Assembly (NCBI GenBank): GCA_016196755.1
Contig: JACPXC010000057.1
Coordinates: 1-34,598 of the forward strand
Length of the DNA: 34,598 nucleotides
Direction: 5' to 3'
DNA from: Elusimicrobiota bacterium
Lineage (GTDB): Bacteria > Elusimicrobiota > Elusimicrobia > UBA1565
In this document: positions 9,840-17,914 of the stretch, piece after piece
Layout of the letters: every line of letters begins with the position of its first letter
How positions within the stretch are numbered: the stretch's first letter is position 1
Position numbers and translations under genes: made by a program
Notes under the pieces: generated by a model
Told to the model about the DNA's origin: nothing
Database searches by the model: none
What the model saw: only the letters and a program-made list of their open reading frames with translations

Positions 9840-11099
9840 TCAGGCGGTCCCAGGGCAGAGCGTCGGGACAGGGAACTCGGCGACGAAGCGCGCCCCGCCT
9901 TCCGACCGATTCTCGGCCCAGAGGCTGCCCCCGTATCGAAGCAGCGTCCTCTTGCTGGCCGCCAAGCCCAGGCCCGTCCCTTCGCGCTTTCCCGAGCGGC
10001 CGGCCTCGCCTAGTTGAAATCCCGGCGGCAGGCCGGGGCCGTCGTCTTCGACCACGCAGCGCACCGAGAAAGGCCGACCCGTTCCGTCTTTGACGAGCTC
10101 GGCCGAGGCGAGGATGCGCCCGCCGGGGCTCATGGCCTCGGCCGCGTTCTTGATTAGGTTCATGAAGACTCGTTCGACGGATATCGGGTCGACCGGCACG
10201 GACGGCAGCCCTCCAGCGACGACGACTTGGAGCGATAGGCGCCTGGAGCGCGTCTCGGCGCCGCAAAGCTGAGCGGCCTCGGTGAGCACGTCTCCTATGT
10301 CCGTGGGCACGGCCCCCGGAGGGGTCTTCCGGTATTGGTCGAGGGCCTGGACGAGGATATGCTCGGCTAGCCGCGCGGCCCTGCGGATGCGTTCGAGGTG
10401 GCTGTCCAGGGCCGAGGGGGAGTCCAGGCGGACGAGGTCCACGCTGGACTGTATGACGGTCAGAGGCGTGCGGATGTCGTGGATGATGCCGCCCACGTCG
10501 ACGCTGGCTCCGCTCAAGCGCTCGGCGTCGGCCAGACGCGCTTCTTGGACGCTCAGGGAGGCCTCCAGCGTTAGGAGGTCGGCGTGGTGGCGCGAGGCCG
10601 CCTCCCGGTGACGGCTCTCCCGGCGCATCACATGGGCGACCGAAGCGGCGGTCAGCGCCAGGACGATGGATTTGACGGCCGCGGCGAAGACCAGGACTTC
10701 TCGAGCCTCGTCGGTCGCCAGCCAGAGCGGCAAGACGCAGAACCCCACGGTGCCGGCCAGGACCAGCACGAGATGGCGCTCGTTGAGCCTCATCCCCGCG
10801 GAGTATATCGGGAGCAGGTAGAGCACCCACAATAGCGAGCGCTCCGCGCCCGATTTCTCCACGAGGCCGGCCACGACGGCGGCGCTGGCCATCGTGAAGA
10901 GGGCCGATATGGTGGGACGCTCGGGCCGGCGCCGCAGGATGACGGCGGAGGCCAGGAGCAGACCCAGGAGGATGATGATCAGATAGAGGATATCGGGGAA
11001 GACCAGGTCCGGGTTCCCGCGCGACAGGTAGACGAGGACGGCCAGTGCGACGCAGGCCATGGACTGGTGGTGCTGCTGCTGCCTTGCTAGTGCTTTCAT
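9840..11099 (-). CDS. Membrane sensor histidine kinase (orphan)
   Basis: Membrane sensor that autophosphorylates and would pass phosphate to a response regulator. The N-terminal 160 residues form about five or six hydrophobic helices with little periplasmic loop, suggesting membrane or intracellular sensing. A charged helical linker leads to the phosphoacceptor H-box GGIIHDIRTPLTVI (H207). The ATPase domain has N-box NLIKNAAEAMS (about 318), VEDDGPGLPPG (about 355) and GTGLGLAASKR (about 381). At 419 residues it looks complete. No response regulator is adjacent or in the window. It is divergent from the envelope operon, and phased OmpR/PhoB-like repeats lie just upstream of it, so autoregulation by a partner regulator is plausible. 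Confidence 0.88.
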   Translation of the reverse strand: MKALARQQQHHQSMACVALAVLVYLSRGNPDLVFPDILYLIIILLGLLLASAVILRRRPERPTISALFTMASAAVVAGLVEKSGAERSLLWVLYLLPIYSAGMRLNERHLVLVLAGTVGFCVLPLWLATDEAREVLVFAAAVKSIVLALTAASVAHVMRRESRHREAASRHHADLLTLEASLSVQEARLADAERLSGASVDVGGIIHDIRTPLTVIQSSVDLVRLDSPSALDSHLERIRRAARLAEHILVQALDQYRKTPPGAVPTDIGDVLTEAAQLCGAETRSRRLSLQVVVAGGLPSVPVDPISVERVFMNLIKNAAEAMSPGGRILASAELVKDGTGRPFSVRCVVEDDGPGLPPGFQLGEAGRSGKREGTGLGLAASKRTLLRYGGSLWAENRSEGGARFVAEFPVPTLCPGTA

Positions 11100-11115
11100 G
11101 CCTCCAAGATGGGGG

Positions 11116-11159
11116 ATTGAACTCTCGCCGGGCTCACACGAGCCTCAACCGGGGCTCAA
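11116..11159. promoter_or_regulatory. Phased 11-bp direct repeats, OmpR/PhoB-type operator candidate
   Basis: Three 7-mers with 4-base spacers repeat on the plus strand: GGCTCAC (11131-11137), GCCTCAA (11142-11148) and GGCTCAA (11153-11159). Their CTCA cores begin at 11133, 11144 and 11155, exactly 11 bases apart; a degenerate fourth, CTCT, begins at 11122. Seven-base direct repeats with 4-base gaps are the known site layout of OmpR/PhoB-family regulators. On the minus strand a -10-like TTCAAT (11121-11116) lies 9 bases beyond the repeats, so they would occupy the -35 region of the histidine kinase promoter. Confidence 0.5.
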
Positions 11160-11213
11160 CAATCGCGGAGCCGCCGCCTAGCCGGAAAGGCGGGCAGATT
11201 GATACAGTTGCTC

Positions 11214-12041
11214 ATGCGCGGCGCTTGCCGGGCCCTCCTCATGACCCTCCTCCTCGCCCCCACCGCCTGCCGCAAGGGAAGCGACGAGGAGGACGTCGTC
11301 GCGCGCATCGGGCGGGCCGCCATCACCCAGGCCGAGTTCCGCCGCAAGCTCGAGGACGTCCCGGCGGGGTTCCAGAGCTACGTGGCCACGCCGCACGGCC
11401 GCCGGCAGTTCCTCGACGTCCTCATCCGCGAGAAGCTCATGCTCGAGGCCGCCAAGGCCGACGGGATCGATTCCACCCCGGCCTTCCGCGAGCGCATGGG
11501 CGAGCTGCGCCGCGAGGAGGAGGAGAAGCTGCGCGAGGGGCGCGAGTACCTGCTCGCCCGGCTGTGGATCGAGCGCTTGCGCGAGCGCGGCGCCATCGCC
11601 GCCTCCGAGGACGAGGCCCGGGACTACCTGAAGAAGCACCCCGTGGAGATCCGCTGCCGGCACATCCTCCTGGCCACCGCCGGGGAGGCCGAGGCCGCCC
11701 TCAACCGCCTCCGTCGGGGCGCCTCGTTCGCCGAGGCCGCCAAGAAGCACTCGCTCGACGGGGAGACCGCGGCCGACGGCGGACGCATGCGGCCGGCGCT
11801 GGTAGGCGAGACCCTCCCCGAGCTCGAGATCCTCTTCAAGATGGGCTCCGGCGAGCTGGCCGGGCCGGTGCGCAGCAAGTTCGGCTGGCACATCCTCATC
11901 AAGGACGGCGAAGAGCGGCCCGCCTTCGAGGCCGTGAAGGACCGTATCAAGGACGTCATAGAGAAACAGAAGCTGGACCGCCACCTGCAGTCGATGCAGG
12001 GGTCGTTTCGCGTGGAGGTCGTCGATGCGCAGTTCCAATAG
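11214..12041 (+). CDS. Parvulin-type peptidyl-prolyl isomerase, probable lipoprotein
   Basis: Periplasmic folding helper that isomerises prolyl bonds. The first 19 residues form a signal sequence ending in LAPTAC, a lipobox-like cysteine with an unusual Pro at -3. A SurA/PrsA-type N-terminal helical part (ARIGRAAITQAEFRRKL) is followed by a charged coiled stretch (about 90-130). The parvulin domain has RCRHILLATAGEAEAA, GASFAEAAKKHS and KFGWHILI. ATG at 11214 gives 275 residues; a TTG at 11199 would add five. It is the first gene of an eight-gene operon and overlaps the SurA-like gene by 17 bases. The pair may divide early chaperoning between a membrane-anchored and a soluble form. Confidence 0.82.
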   Translation: MRGACRALLMTLLLAPTACRKGSDEEDVVARIGRAAITQAEFRRKLEDVPAGFQSYVATPHGRRQFLDVLIREKLMLEAAKADGIDSTPAFRERMGELRREEEEKLREGREYLLARLWIERLRERGAIAASEDEARDYLKKHPVEIRCRHILLATAGEAEAALNRLRRGASFAEAAKKHSLDGETAADGGRMRPALVGETLPELEILFKMGSGELAGPVRSKFGWHILIKDGEERPAFEAVKDRIKDVIEKQKLDRHLQSMQGSFRVEVVDAQFQ

Positions 12042-13125
12042 TCTTTTGCTGTCCGCCGCCCTGGCCCTTTCGGTCCCGGCCGGCGCCGCGGTGCTCGAGG
12101 ACGTGGTGGCCCGCGTCAACGGGAAGCCGCTCCTGCTCTCCGAGTACAAGAAGAACCTGCGCTCGGTGATCGACAACTACCAGAAGGCCATGCCCGAGCT
12201 GACCAAGGAGCCGGCGGCGATGAAGGAGCTGCGCGGCAAGGTGCTCGACCAGATGGTCGACGACGAGGTCCTGGCCCAGGAAGCCGAGAAGAAGGCGATC
12301 AAGGTCAGTGCTCGCGAGGTGGAGCGCGGCATCAACGAGGTCCAGGAGCGCTCCTTCCGGACCGACCCCGAGACCGGCGAGCGCCGCGAGGACAAGGCCG
12401 TCGAGGCCGCCCTCAAGCTCGAGCTCGACGGCGAGGGCATGACCTGGGACCAGTTCTCCGAGCGCATCAAGCGCCAGATCCTCATCCGCAAGACCGTGGA
12501 GCTGGAGCTGCAGGCCCGTATGAAGGAGGCCGACGAGAAGCGCATCAAGTCGACCTTCGAGACCTTCAAGACCATCGTCTCGGGCTCGACCGACTCGCTC
12601 AAAGGCCTGCCCGAGAACGAGTCCTCGGCCTGGGGCGCCTTCGCGATGCGGCTCAGGGACACCCACTCGGAGCGCGTCAGGGTCTCCCATGTCCTGGTCA
12701 AGGTGAGCGCGGGAGCGGCGATGACCGAGAAGACCAAGGCGCTCGACAAGGCCAAGGCCCTCAAGAAGAAGCTCGACGACGGCGCGGACTTCTACGAGGT
12801 GGCCAAGGACAACTCCGACGACCAGGAGAGCGCGGCCCGCGGCGGCGACATGGGCTGGATCCTGCGCGGCTGGATGCCCGAGAACTTCGAGAAGACGGCG
12901 TTCTCGCTCGGCGTCGGCGAGACCTCCGAGCCCGTGGAGTCCGACTTCGGCTACCACCTGGTGCGGGTCCAGGAGAAGAAGGCCAAGGAGACCTTGAACC
13001 TCGAGAAGCTCAAGATGCCGATCAAGGAGTTCCTCTACAACCTCGACTACCAGAAGGAGCTCGTGGCCTTCGTCAAGCGCATCCGCGAGAGGTCCACGAT
13101 CGAGGTCAAGCTCCCGCCCGAGTAA
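12025..13125 (+). CDS. SurA-like periplasmic chaperone / peptidyl-prolyl isomerase
   Basis: Likely escorts outer-membrane proteins across the periplasm. A signal peptide (about 1-21, cleavage near AGA-AV) precedes a SurA-type N-domain starting VLEDVVARVNGKPLLLSEY. A long Lys/Glu-rich helical region (about 90-190) follows, then one parvulin domain (RVSHVLVKVS, GADFYEVAKDNSDD, GGDMGWILRG, DFGYHLVRVQE). E. coli SurA has two parvulin domains and 428 residues; this has one and 366. It is followed after 3 bases by pdxA, the same order as surA-pdxA in gammaproteobacteria. Upstream it overlaps another parvulin gene, and the operon ends with an outer-membrane barrel that could be its client. Confidence 0.85.
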   Translation: MRSSNSLLLSAALALSVPAGAAVLEDVVARVNGKPLLLSEYKKNLRSVIDNYQKAMPELTKEPAAMKELRGKVLDQMVDDEVLAQEAEKKAIKVSAREVERGINEVQERSFRTDPETGERREDKAVEAALKLELDGEGMTWDQFSERIKRQILIRKTVELELQARMKEADEKRIKSTFETFKTIVSGSTDSLKGLPENESSAWGAFAMRLRDTHSERVRVSHVLVKVSAGAAMTEKTKALDKAKALKKKLDDGADFYEVAKDNSDDQESAARGGDMGWILRGWMPENFEKTAFSLGVGETSEPVESDFGYHLVRVQEKKAKETLNLEKLKMPIKEFLYNLDYQKELVAFVKRIRERSTIEVKLPPE

Positions 13126-13128
13126 GCC

Positions 13129-14052
13129 GTGCTCGTCCCCGTCATCGCCTTCACGGCCGGAGACCCCTGGGGCGTCGGCCCCGAGCTCGTCGTGAAGGCG
13201 CTGCGCGACGGGCGCGTCCGCCGCGCCTGCCGGCCGCTCCTCATCGGTCCCCGCCGGGCCTTCGCCGCCGCCGGCTGGCGCCCCGGGCTGGCCCCGCTCT
13301 TGGACCCCGGCCTGCCCGCCGGCCCGGTCAACCGCCGCTCCACCGCCGCGGGGGGGCGGGCCTCCTATCAAGCCGTCCTGACCGCGGCGAAGCTGGCCGG
13401 GCGGCGGCTCATCGGGGGCTTCGTCACGGCCCCGGTCTCCAAGGAGGCCTGGAAGCTGGCCGGGGTGCTGCACCTGGACCATACCGCTCTGCTCAAGGCC
13501 CTCACGCGTTCGCCGCGCGTGGCGATGATGCTTCTCGGCGGCCCGTTTCGCGCCGTCATCGTTACGCGCCACATCCCGCTCAGGGCCGTGCCGGCCGCCG
13601 TCACGCCGGCCGCGTTGGCCGAGGCCGCCGAGCTGGCCGACGAAGGCCTGCGCGCGCTGGGGATCCGGCGTCCCCGCCTGGCGCTCTGCGCCTTGAATCC
13701 GCATGCCGGCGAAGGGGGACTGCTGGGTTCGGAGGAAGGCCGCGTGCTGGCGCCGGCGGCCCGTTTCTTGCGCCGACGCGGCCTCGACCTCGACGGCCCC
13801 CTGCCGGCCGACGCCGCCTGGGCCGCCCAATCGCGCGGCGAGTACGACGCCTTGGTGGCGCTCTACCATGACCAGGCCCTCATTCCGCTCAAAGCCGCTG
13901 TGGGATACGGGGTCGTGAACTGGACGCTGGGGACTCCGTTGGTGCGGACCTCGCCGGGCCACGGCACGGCCTACGCCATCGCGGGGCGCGGGAAGGCCGA
14001 CGCCGAAGCGACTGTCCAGGCCGCTCTCCTGGCGGCCCGGCTGGCGCGATGA
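13129..14052 (+). CDS. pdxA: 4-hydroxythreonine-4-phosphate dehydrogenase
   Basis: NAD-dependent enzyme of the DXP-dependent pyridoxal phosphate pathway. Motifs in order: TAGDPWGVGPE at the N-terminus, TAPVSKEAWKLAG with HLDHTALL, TRHIPLRAVP, ALNPHAGEGGLLGSEE, YHDQALIPLK and RTSPGHGTAYAIAG. The three metal-binding histidines of the family fall in these blocks. It starts with GTG three bases after the SurA-like stop. At 307 residues it is a little shorter than usual (about 330). Its stop overlaps the LolA-like ATG in ATGA. The metabolic link to its envelope neighbours is unclear, but surA-pdxA linkage is widespread, so this is probably an old arrangement. Confidence 0.93.
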   Translation: MLVPVIAFTAGDPWGVGPELVVKALRDGRVRRACRPLLIGPRRAFAAAGWRPGLAPLLDPGLPAGPVNRRSTAAGGRASYQAVLTAAKLAGRRLIGGFVTAPVSKEAWKLAGVLHLDHTALLKALTRSPRVAMMLLGGPFRAVIVTRHIPLRAVPAAVTPAALAEAAELADEGLRALGIRRPRLALCALNPHAGEGGLLGSEEGRVLAPAARFLRRRGLDLDGPLPADAAWAAQSRGEYDALVALYHDQALIPLKAAVGYGVVNWTLGTPLVRTSPGHGTAYAIAGRGKADAEATVQAALLAARLAR

Positions 14053-14798
14053 AGGCGCTGGTCCTGCTGACACTCCTGTCCCTTCCTGCCGCGGTTGAAG
14101 CTTCCACGCGCACGGTCACCGAGGTCGTCGACATGGCAAATAAGGTGATGCGCGGGGATTCCAGCCGAGCCCGCCTCAAGATGACCGTGGTCACGAAGAC
14201 TTGGACCCGGACCATGGAGGTCGAAGCCTGGCACCGCGGGCGCACGATGGCCTATATCCTCATCCACGCCCCGGCCAAGGATAAGGGCACGACCACGCTG
14301 CGCCGCGGCTCGGAGATCTGGACCTGGATGCCGCGCGTCGAGCGCTTGATCAAGGTCCCGCCCACGATGATGCACTCCTCCTGGCAGGGCTCGGATTTCA
14401 ACTTCGAGGACATCGTGAAGGCCGACTCCATCGTCAAGGACTACGACCACAAGCTCCTGAAGAAGACTGCCGGCCCGGAGCGCGAGGAATGGGTCATCGA
14501 GGCCCTGCCCAAGCCCGACGCGCCGGTGGTCTGGGGCAAGGTGCTCTTCACGGTCGGGGTCTACCCCGACGGCTGGGTGGTCCCGGTCAAGGAGGAGGAC
14601 TACTCGGAGCGCGGCGAGCTCATCCGCACGATCACCCTCAGCCGGGTCAAGGATGTGGGCGGCCGCCGGGTGCCGACCCGGCTCGAGTGCGCGCCGACCC
14701 GGACCCCGGGGCGGCGCACCGAGATCGACTACTCGGACATCGCCTTCGAGCTTGACATCCCCGAGTCGTTCTTCAGCGTGAGCCGGCTCCAGAAATGA
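14049..14798 (+). CDS. LolA-like outer-membrane lipoprotein-sorting family protein
   Basis: Periplasmic protein of the LolA-like fold, which shields acyl chains of lipoproteins or lipids. A signal peptide (about 1-19, cleavage near VEAS) is followed by DMANKVMRGDSSRARLKMTVV, a beta-rich region with LRRGSEIWTWMPRVERLIKVPP, then MMHSSWQGSDFNFEDIVKAD, which is typical of this subfamily. Its 249 residues exceed classical LolA (about 180 mature). It is coupled by 4-base overlaps to pdxA upstream and to the first permease downstream. Subfamily members often neighbour membrane exporters and outer-membrane proteins, so it is likely the periplasmic carrier of this system; lipid and lipoprotein cargo cannot be told apart from sequence. 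Confidence 0.8.
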   Translation: MKALVLLTLLSLPAAVEASTRTVTEVVDMANKVMRGDSSRARLKMTVVTKTWTRTMEVEAWHRGRTMAYILIHAPAKDKGTTTLRRGSEIWTWMPRVERLIKVPPTMMHSSWQGSDFNFEDIVKADSIVKDYDHKLLKKTAGPEREEWVIEALPKPDAPVVWGKVLFTVGVYPDGWVVPVKEEDYSERGELIRTITLSRVKDVGGRRVPTRLECAPTRTPGRRTEIDYSDIAFELDIPESFFSVSRLQK

Positions 14799-16021
14799 CC
14801 GGGGGCGGGCTCTGGATGCTCGCCTGGCGCAACCTGTGGCGCAACGCGCGGCGCACGGCGATCACGGTGGTCTCGGTGGGCTCGGGGCTGACCGGCCTGC
14901 TCCTGGGACAGAGCCTCATCGAGACCATCCAGGTTCAGCTAGTCGACAAGGCGACCGGCGTCCACACCGGCCACATCCAGGTGCTGGAGTCGAAAGTGGC
15001 CGACATGAAGTTCCCCGACCGATACATCGACGATCCCGACGCGGTGGAGCGCGTCCTGCGCGGGACGGCGAACGTGGCCGCCTTCCAGCGCCGGCTGGTG
15101 GTGACGGGGCTGGTCTCCTCCAAGACCGAGTCGGCGGGGGTCATGATCTCCGGCGTGGAGCCGGGGCGCGACTCCAAAGTATTGAGGATGGCCACCTACC
15201 TCAAGGCGGGGAAAGGCCTGACGCCCGGGGACGGCGCCTATCTCGGCGACGCGCTGGCCGCCCAGCTGGGGGTGAAGCTCGGCGACGAGTTGGTCCTCAT
15301 GGCTACGGCGGCCGACGGCTCGATGGGCGCCGAACTGGCCCGCGTGGAGGGCTTGTTCCATTCCGGCTCGCGCACCTTCGACACGGCGCTGCTCTACGTC
15401 GACGTGGAGAAAGTCCAGCGCCTGCTCTCGGTGGAGGGCAGGGTCAACGGCTTCGTCCTGCGCCTGGAGGACGCCACCAAGATCGCCGCAACGCGCGCGC
15501 GCCTGGCCGCAGCCCTTGAGGGCTTGCCGCTGAAGGCCTCGACCTGGGAGGAGATCGACTACGAGCTGGTAGGCATCCGCGACTACCAAGACGCGCTGCT
15601 GCGCATCCTCCTGGGCGTGGTCTTCGTCATCGTCGCCTTGGGGATCCTCAATACGCTCCTCATGTCGATGTACGAGCGGGTGCGCGAGTTCGGGCTGCTG
15701 ATGGCGCTGGGGGCGCGGCGCGAGTTCATCGCCCGCCTGGTGGTGGCCGAGTCGGTGCTCATCGGGTCTTTAGGCGCGGGACTGGGACTTCTCGGCGGCT
15801 CGGCGCTCATTCTGTATTTCGCGCGCCAGGGGCTGGAACTGCCGGTCAAGGACGCGGTCAATTTCTTCATGCCCTTCGACTCGCTCCTCTACCTGCGCTT
15901 CGATTGGGGCCGCCACCTCGTGGCCCTGGGTGCGGTCTTCGCCACCTGTGTCCTGGCCGGCTTGCCGCCGGCCCTGCGCGCGATGAAGCTCAAGCCCGCC
16001 GAGGCTCTGCGTCATCTATGA
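14795..16021 (+). CDS. LolC/FtsX-type ABC transporter permease (first copy)
   Basis: Inner-membrane subunit of a type VII (MacB/LolCDE-like) ABC system. Topology: one N-terminal helix after LAWRNLWRNARRT (about 20-40), a large periplasmic domain (about 41-265), then three C-terminal helices (about 270-295, 315-345, 370-400). The cytoplasmic coupling motif RVREFGLLMALGARR lies between helices 2 and 3. These proteins extract or push substrates by mechanotransmission and do not carry them through the membrane. Its start overlaps the LolA-like stop in ATGA, and its stop overlaps the second permease in the same way. It is clearly paralogous to the next gene (shared VDKATGVHTGH / IDKATGVMLGH), implying a heterodimer like LolC-LolE. 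Confidence 0.9.
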   Translation: MTGGGLWMLAWRNLWRNARRTAITVVSVGSGLTGLLLGQSLIETIQVQLVDKATGVHTGHIQVLESKVADMKFPDRYIDDPDAVERVLRGTANVAAFQRRLVVTGLVSSKTESAGVMISGVEPGRDSKVLRMATYLKAGKGLTPGDGAYLGDALAAQLGVKLGDELVLMATAADGSMGAELARVEGLFHSGSRTFDTALLYVDVEKVQRLLSVEGRVNGFVLRLEDATKIAATRARLAAALEGLPLKASTWEEIDYELVGIRDYQDALLRILLGVVFVIVALGILNTLLMSMYERVREFGLLMALGARREFIARLVVAESVLIGSLGAGLGLLGGSALILYFARQGLELPVKDAVNFFMPFDSLLYLRFDWGRHLVALGAVFATCVLAGLPPALRAMKLKPAEALRHL

Positions 16022-17241
16022 GCGCCACGCTCTGGGCCCTGGCCTGGCGCAACGCCCGGCGCAACCACCGCCGGAGCCTGCTGACAATGGGCTCGGTGGC
16101 GCTGGGCCTGGCGGCGGTCATGTTCGGGCAGAGCCTGCTGCGCTCATTCCAGCGCCAGATGATCGACAAGGCCACCGGGGTCATGCTCGGACACCTCCAG
16201 GTGCAGGCGGCGGGGGTGAAAGACCACAAGGTGCCCGAGAAGCTGCTGGCGCGCCCCGAGCGCTTCACCGCCGCGTTCTCCGGCGACCCCCGCGTCGCCG
16301 CGGCCGGCACGCGCCTCCTTTATACGGGCCTCGTCACCTCGCCGACGGCGTCGCGCGGGGTGCTCATCACCGGGGTCGAGCCCGCGGCGGAGAAGGGGCT
16401 GTCGATCATCCCCGGCTACCTGGTGTCCGGGAGCTACCTCACGGGGGCGGAGCGCGAGGCCGTCCTCGGGGTGAGCCTGGCGCGCGACCTGGACGTCCGG
16501 CTCGGTGAGCGCATCGTATTGATGGCACAGAGACCCGACGGGGAGATGGGCTCCGAGCTCTTCCGCGTGGCGGGCATCTTCAAGACGAACTCGACGGCTT
16601 ACGACGGGCAGATCGTCTATGTGCCGCTGGCGGCCTCCCAGCGCCTGCGCGGCCGCCCGGGCCTGGCCAGCCACGTGGCCATCAAGCTCAAGGACGTCGA
16701 CGACACCGACGCCTTCATGGCCGAACGCGCGGACTTGGGCGACCCGGAGACCGTTCTCCTGAGCTACCGCGAGGTGGGCTCGGAGGTGGTCGGGATCAAG
16801 AAGTTCCAGGACGCCCTGCTCGTCATCATCATGGGCGTCATCTACGCCATCGTGGCCTTGGGCATCCTCAACACGGTGTCGATGTCGCTCTTCGAGCGCA
16901 TGCGGGAGTTCGGGGTCATCCGCGCCTTGGGCGCGCGGCCGGGCTTGCTCATCCGCTTGGTGCTCGTCGAGGCGTTTCTACTAGGCGGGGTCGGGGTTCT
17001 GACCGGCGTCTTGCTTGGAGGGCTAGGGATCGCGTTCTTCGGCGTGATCGGTCTGCCCCTGCCGCTGGCTACGGCGCTCTCCTACTTCATGCCGTTCGAC
17101 GGCATCGTCTACATGCGCCCGCAGTGGGCCCTGCACTTGCGCTCGGGGCTCGGGTTGTGGGCGGTCTGCCTGGCCGCGGCGCTGGGTCCGGCGGTGCGCG
17201 CCGCGAGACTCATCGTGAGCGACGCGTTGAGAACCGTATAA
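16018..17241 (+). CDS. LolC/FtsX-type ABC transporter permease (second copy)
   Basis: Paralogue and probable partner of the preceding permease. It has the same plan: ALAWRNARRNHRRSLL before helix 1, a periplasmic domain of about 225 residues, then three helices with coupling motif RMREFGVIRALGARPG. Both share ALGILNT, MPFDS/MPFDG and a similar C-terminal tail, so they arose by duplication. An ATG at 16018 overlapping the previous stop gives 407 residues; the frame is open further upstream only because it shadows the first permease. The ATPase gene follows after 7 bases. The two copies differ mainly in the periplasmic domain, where contact with the LolA-like carrier would be expected. Confidence 0.9.
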   Translation: MSATLWALAWRNARRNHRRSLLTMGSVALGLAAVMFGQSLLRSFQRQMIDKATGVMLGHLQVQAAGVKDHKVPEKLLARPERFTAAFSGDPRVAAAGTRLLYTGLVTSPTASRGVLITGVEPAAEKGLSIIPGYLVSGSYLTGAEREAVLGVSLARDLDVRLGERIVLMAQRPDGEMGSELFRVAGIFKTNSTAYDGQIVYVPLAASQRLRGRPGLASHVAIKLKDVDDTDAFMAERADLGDPETVLLSYREVGSEVVGIKKFQDALLVIIMGVIYAIVALGILNTVSMSLFERMREFGVIRALGARPGLLIRLVLVEAFLLGGVGVLTGVLLGGLGIAFFGVIGLPLPLATALSYFMPFDGIVYMRPQWALHLRSGLGLWAVCLAAALGPAVRAARLIVSDALRTV

Positions 17242-17248
17242 TCCAATC

Positions 17249-17914
17249 ATGCTCATCGAGCTCAAGGGCGTCACCAAGGTCTACGCGGGCAAAGGCGCGT
17301 CCGTGACGGCCCTGCACGGCATCGACCTGGCCGTCGAGAAGGGCGAGTTCACGGCGTTGGCCGGCCCGTCGGGCTCGGGGAAGTCGACCCTGCTCAACAT
17401 CATCGGGACGCTGGATACGGCCTCCTCAGGCAGCGTGGCCTACGACGGGCGCTCGGTGTCGGGCCTCTCCGAGAACGAGTTGGCCGATTTTCGCCTGCGC
17501 TCGCTGGGGTTCGTCTTTCAGGCTTACAACCTCATCCCGGTGCTGACGGCCTGCGAGAACGTGGAGTACGTGCTGGCCCTGCAGGGCGTCGAGAAGGGCG
17601 AGCGCCGTCAGCGGGCCCGGCAGGCGCTGTCGCAGGTGGGCCTGGACGCCGAGATGGACCGCCGGCCCGACCTGCTCTCGGGCGGCCAGCAGCAGCGCGT
17701 GGCGGTGGCGCGCTCGATCGTGCACCGGCCGATGGTGGTGTTGGCCGATGAGCCCACGGCGAACCTCGACTCCAAGACCGCCGAGGCCCTGCTCGAGCTC
17801 ATGGTCGGCCTCAACAAGGACCACGGCGTGACCTTCCTCTTCTCCAGCCACGACCCGCGGGTGCTCTCGCTGGCGCGCCGCGTGGTGCACATGGTCGACG
17901 GGCGACTGGCCTAG
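17249..17914 (+). CDS. LolD/MacB-type ABC transporter ATPase
   Basis: Cytoplasmic ATPase that powers the two permeases. Motifs: Walker A GPSGSGKST (K45), Q-loop VFQAYNLIPVLTACENV, signature LSGGQQQRVAVARS, Walker B VVLADEPTANLDS, and H-loop SSHDP. Its 221 residues are typical of the LolD/MacB/FtsE class. The ATG is 7 bases after the permease stop with no good Shine-Dalgarno; a TATAAT string lies at 17237-17242 but has no -35 partner. The stop TAG shares its last base with the GTG of the barrel gene, which ties the barrel to the transporter translationally. Confidence 0.93.
   Translation: MLIELKGVTKVYAGKGASVTALHGIDLAVEKGEFTALAGPSGSGKSTLLNIIGTLDTASSGSVAYDGRSVSGLSENELADFRLRSLGFVFQAYNLIPVLTACENVEYVLALQGVEKGERRQRARQALSQVGLDAEMDRRPDLLSGGQQQRVAVARSIVHRPMVVLADEPTANLDSKTAEALLELMVGLNKDHGVTFLFSSHDPRVLSLARRVVHMVDGRLA

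Noticed and set aside
9619-10830. N-terminal extension of the pcm frame to 594 residues
   Set aside because: It runs through an intrinsic terminator, the mini-gene and the histidine kinase gene in another frame, with low-complexity Arg/Pro composition.
11045-12169. 374-residue plus-strand frame over the parvulin gene
   Set aside because: Out of frame with two recognisable parvulin proteins and almost entirely Arg/Pro/Gly; a GC shadow.
17237-17242. TATAAT as a promoter for the ATPase gene
   Set aside because: No -35 hexamer at suitable spacing, and it lies across the stop codon of a tightly packed operon.
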